DNA from: Ailanthus altissimus
Lineage: Eukaryota > Streptophyta > Magnoliopsida > Sapindales > Simaroubaceae
DNA: 64,000 nucleotides
NCBI GenBank assembly: GCA_946807835.1
Contig: OX327706.1
Location: forward strand, 23,487,001 to 23,551,000
Direction: 5' to 3'
Shown: one piece after another, positions 60,091 to 64,000 of the stretch
Numbering within the stretch: the first letter of the stretch is position 1
How the letters are laid out: every line of letters starts with the position of its first letter
Position numbers and translations under genes: made by a program
Notes under the pieces: generated by a model
Told to the model about the DNA's origin: nothing
Database searches by the model: none
Seen by the model: the letters and a program-made list of their open reading frames with translations, nothing else

Positions 60091-63000
60091 ATAAATTATA
60101 ATTATTAAAATTTGACACATCATTAAACTTTAAAGAATAAGTTTTTGTATGGTACTTGTACAAGTATTAGATATTTGTTATGTACTCGATTATTTTAAAA
60201 ATATTTAATTGTTAAACATTAGTATAAGATAGTGACAAGTGTTGGATACTATTTATGGACTTAATTACAATAAGTTTTGAATAAATCTTTGGACATTTAT
60301 TTTTTTTACAATGGTCTTATTATTTTAATAAAACTTATTATATAAGATTTATTTATAAAAAAGGACACATTGTTTAAGATAGTGACAAGTATATTTTTGA
60401 TGACTTAAATAAAAAAGGCTTAGAAAATATTTTATTAAAAGCTTAAAAAATGCTCATTCAATTGAAAGGAAACAAGACAAAAATAATTTTTACTTTTTAT
60501 CCTTCGTGCAAAAGAGTTAGACCAATATATGAAAAAGATAGACAAAAGAGTTTTATTCATAATCTTTGCAAGAGAGAGGAGCAACCACATTTTTAGGTGG
60601 GAAAAAGAGAAGAGAAGAAAAAGTAAGTATTGTTATTTTCTTCCAAGTCTCATTATCTCATCTAAAATTGAAAGAGATCAAAGTAAGAGTTATTTTAAAA
60701 AATCTTAAAAAATAAAAATTATCATTTTAATATTCAAAGCCTACTAAATTAGAATTTAAAATTGTTAAAGAGAGTATTTTATGGTGAGCTCAAATTTTAA
60801 AAAAAATTTAAAAGTGATTCTTAATCTCATTAATATAATAAAAATTAAATTTCAGTATATATTTGTTGCATTAGAAAATTAAATTTTTGATTCTATTATA
60901 TAATATGTATATATGAAATGTACAAATTTTATTATAATAAACACAATATATACATAAATCCATAGAATAATACACTCAACAAATAGTTCCCAATAGATTG
61001 TCGGTCCAAAAATGCCAGAGACTAACAGAATCTTAGATAGAGACTAATTGAAGAAGAAGAAAATCTAAACCTATGGAGAGAGGAGAAGGGAAGGAGAGGT
61101 TGATGGAGAGGAGGCAATCGCCGGTGTAGACGATGGCTGAAAAAAGTTTGGTTGATGGGCTCGAGGAGAAAGAAGGTTGAGAGAAAATTATAGAGGAACG
61201 TACAAGAGTCAAATTAGTAAAGTTTGGCGATCCCTTAATTTTAAGTAAAAGAATTTGTGGCATAACATTAAAGGGGGTATGGTAATAATTTAAAGGCTTA
61301 CTTCATAAAAGCACCTTCAGCAGCTTCCTTAATTAACTGCCACGAACCTGCGCTGAGAAATTACACAGCATGTGGCAAGAATAATAATCGAATTGGAAAA
61401 GACTGGTGGGAAATGAGATGACATAATCATATCAAACGAGTAGATGGATAGAAAGGTTTGATACTGATTGAATATAAGAATCGTGGACAAAAATTTGTGT
61501 GGCCCTTTGCCTTTTGGTGCAATAATATGACAAGATTGGATGCTCAAAGCAAGCAGGTTTTCATTGATGGCCCTTTTGGCCTTTTCCCACCCGCAAAAAG
61601 CTCAAGAGGATTACTATTCTTTCCCCCACTTGGTAAATTGATATCTTTCAATTGTCAATTGCAACTCAAATAAATAAGTGACAATTACGTAATGGCCAAT
61701 TTTCAATATACAACAATTGAAATGCAAACATGGACACCACCATGGTTTAGGTATGGTGATGACTGATGAAGTTCCACAAAGTGTCCTGAAAGGGCTTTAG
61801 AGTCACTCACTCCGTGGTGGAGGTTGGTTTGTATGTGCTTTTGTTGCTCATTTCTCCATTCATTAAAGGTGGTATGTGCATTACATTCACTACTCACTAA
61901 AGAAAGTTAAAACAATAGGAGACCAAATGTTCAAGTAAGGAGATAAATTAAGGCCCCTTTAATTATATAAAAAGATTATTCGAGTGGGGATACAAGCGAA
62001 TAATGTCATGACCAATTATGAATACATAATTGATACGCGCTGCCTGTCTATACACGATTTGTACATATTCGAGATTTATTCCATTTATTTCGAAGATTGA
62101 GAGAGAGAAGATTAGATATTCCCCCAACAAATAAAAAAAAAAAATTCAAAGAAAAAACTTTGCTAAATGCTGAGATTGATGACTGTGAAGAAGAGCATAT
62201 TATCCTTGGCATTCCATGTCAAGAATAAGAGGTTTAGATCCATGGAAGTGACTGATCTTGTTGACATTGAGACTTACTGTAAAATTAATTCCACCAGTTA
62301 AGAGAATCCAAGCTAGGATACTTAAAACCTTGATTCCATTGTATGTGCCATCAACATAAGATATGACGATGTAACTATAAAAGTTGATGCCAATCTAAAA
62401 AAACTGAAGGGACCGAGTATTAATTGAGACATCACCATTCACATATGCCATATCTTTGCAATGTGATCGATCCGGTCTTCAGTTTCTCTTGGTTTTAAGT
62501 TCCTTTTATCCATTTGAGTTGAATAGCATATATTCTTATCTCTGTGAATTATTGCTGGAACATGATGTGGGTGGGAGTGGAACTGTTGCCTGTACCTAAA
62601 AAAATTCATGGATTGACATAGTCACAAGAATGGCATCTTCTTGCTTCTGCTTTATTTTTTTGGTTTAATACTTTTGACTGATGTATAGAGCAGCCGGCAC
62701 ATGCTGTCTTCTTTCTTCAGATAACAAATAAAACCAACGCTGTGATTAGTTAAGGTGGGAGCAATTTTAGGTCGCATGTTTTAAGTAAGGTTTTTAGATT
62801 CATTTATCATCAACTAGTGGATGTTGTGTCATTTAAGCAACAAGATCACTTTGTTAGCAAATATATGGTTGAACAAATATTTTATCAATGCTTATACAAT
62901 GAGCTTTGTTTAAACTATTTTATGAGATCTTGTTGATTGAATTCCACCCCTTTCTGTTTTAATTTAATAATTGGATTCAGAGATTAACCATTTAAGCCTT

Positions 63001-64000
63001 TTGTTTCTCAAGAACAGATGCGGTAAGTGCATGATTTATCTTGCCCGTTGGAAGGTTTCACTCAATGTAACTTGTAGAAATGCTGCCTGGTGACTATCCA
63101 ACGGACGCTGTCTTTGACAGCATCTTGATGATTAAAGAAAAAGGACCATCCCATTTAACCCTTCGTTAATTACAATCTAGCTGCTTAGCTTCTGGGCAGA
63201 CAACACAAAATAAATACAGAATTCAAAGAGTTCTTGGGATAAATTAAGGATCAATATGCCTAATACATCACCTAAGTACAAAAATGAGGAATCTTTCTGC
63301 CATGAAACAAGGCTTATTATGAAATATTTCTGTATCCAGGTGGCATAAACATGGATGGTTCCATAGAAAATTGAGGTGCAGCAGAGGCTTGTCTTAATAG
63401 GAATATTTTATACAAGGGTATCAAGGGATCCATGAGGCATTTTATTGATGAACGCATAAACTTGTATCCAAAATGACTCAGCATGTCCTGCCTTTGAGCT
63501 GGAACCTTTAGGTATTGTATTTTTTTATTTGGCTGAGCTCTGTTTCAGGAACTTGTTTCTCCCACGTCCAAGAGACGTCAACAAGATTGAGTTGGAACAA
63601 ATGAATTGGTCTTATCTAGCTGATGATTCGATCTCATGAGGTCACCCCATGGAATTTTTCGCTTACACGACAGAGCAAAGGAGCTGTATTAGAGGTCGCC
63701 ATGTCCCAGCAATACAGGATATTTTTAATTAACAGATTCTAAACTAATGGATGTATACGAATATTTGTCTGATTTGTAATTAAGTAATGAAACCAATCTA
63801 AGCATCAATCTAGAATGCAAATCTTGTTTCACAGTTTCTCTCATCTTGCCCCTTTAAGCATGTACAAGTGTACAACCCTTGCATAATTAAATAAGGTTAC
63901 CTGCAGTTGACTACACGGTCGCATTATCCAAGCTCCCGAGTATTAAGTACCCCCCAGAATTTTTTCTTCCAATAATGTCAACATGTAAAAACTCTAATGC
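60091..64000. other. Intergenic region to window end, no gene recognised
   Basis: AT-rich to about 61000, then less AT-biased, especially 62150-64000, which looks like transcribed or UTR/intron DNA. A 64-codon minus-strand frame without ATG (62200-62394) reads NGIKVLSILAW and LNVNKISHFHGSKP; it is not recognised. Part of a gene beyond the right edge could start here. Confidence 0.35.

Noticed and set aside
62200..62394. Minus-strand 64-codon frame as an exon
   Set aside because: It looks protein-like in places but has no start codon, no convincing splice sites and no family match.

Overview
This window is nuclear DNA from a flowering plant, most likely a eudicot. It is strongly AT-rich with long intergenic stretches. 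The genes are typical of plants: a CML41-type calmodulin-like protein, an intronless GT8 galacturonosyltransferase-like protein, an RMA-type RING E3 ligase, a HOS3-type ELO protein and a plant mitochondrial calcium uniporter (MCU). The rest is decayed Copia, L1-type LINE and other LTR-retrotransposon debris, MITEs and microsatellites. I cannot name the species. No bacterial, viral, CRISPR or rRNA feature was seen.

Layout. 0-2.2 kb: end of a mutated Copia element with part of its 3' LTR. 2.2-2.8 kb: CML41 (minus). 3.8-4.7 kb: a Mutator-type MITE. 6.9-8.4 kb: a nested cluster of related MITEs. 8.8-10.4 kb: a 5'-truncated LINE (minus). 11.9-13.3 kb: a 1.4-kb foldback element. 13.8-14.3 kb: an unexplained GC-richer island. 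18.3-19.4 kb: GATL (minus). 21.4-21.7 kb: a short MITE and a perfect 36-bp palindrome. 25.9-27.8 kb: a second LINE of the same family (plus), carrying a 196-bp tandem duplication. 30.6-31.9 kb: RMA-type RING ligase (minus) with a probable 5'UTR intron. 36.5-37.5 kb and 58.0-58.7 kb: two copies of an unclassified retroposon. 37.5-41.0 kb: a 3.46-kb inverted repeat made of two LTR-retrotransposon 3' halves facing away from each other. 42.4-43.3 kb: ELO-like gene (plus). 43.9-45.7 kb: a 1.8-kb Mutator-type MITE with an exact 9-bp target-site duplication. 49.3-51.7 kb: two-exon MCU gene (minus). 53.1-56.0 kb: a 0.9-kb direct segmental duplication around a retrotransposon leader remnant. 58.7-64 kb: no recognised gene.

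The five host genes are independent single-gene transcription units, not an operon or cluster. Two are linked to calcium by family knowledge (CML41 as an EF-hand sensor, MCU as the mitochondrial Ca2+ channel). Two act in the ER membrane (RMA in ubiquitination, ELO-like in the fatty-acid elongase fold) and one in the Golgi (GATL, cell-wall polysaccharides). The clearest oddities are the ELO-fold protein with all four catalytic signatures degenerate, the large LTR palindrome with a 260-bp microhomology deletion in one arm, and the well-preserved 1.8-kb MITE just downstream of the ELO-like gene. I found no convincing new defence, toxin or biosynthetic system.
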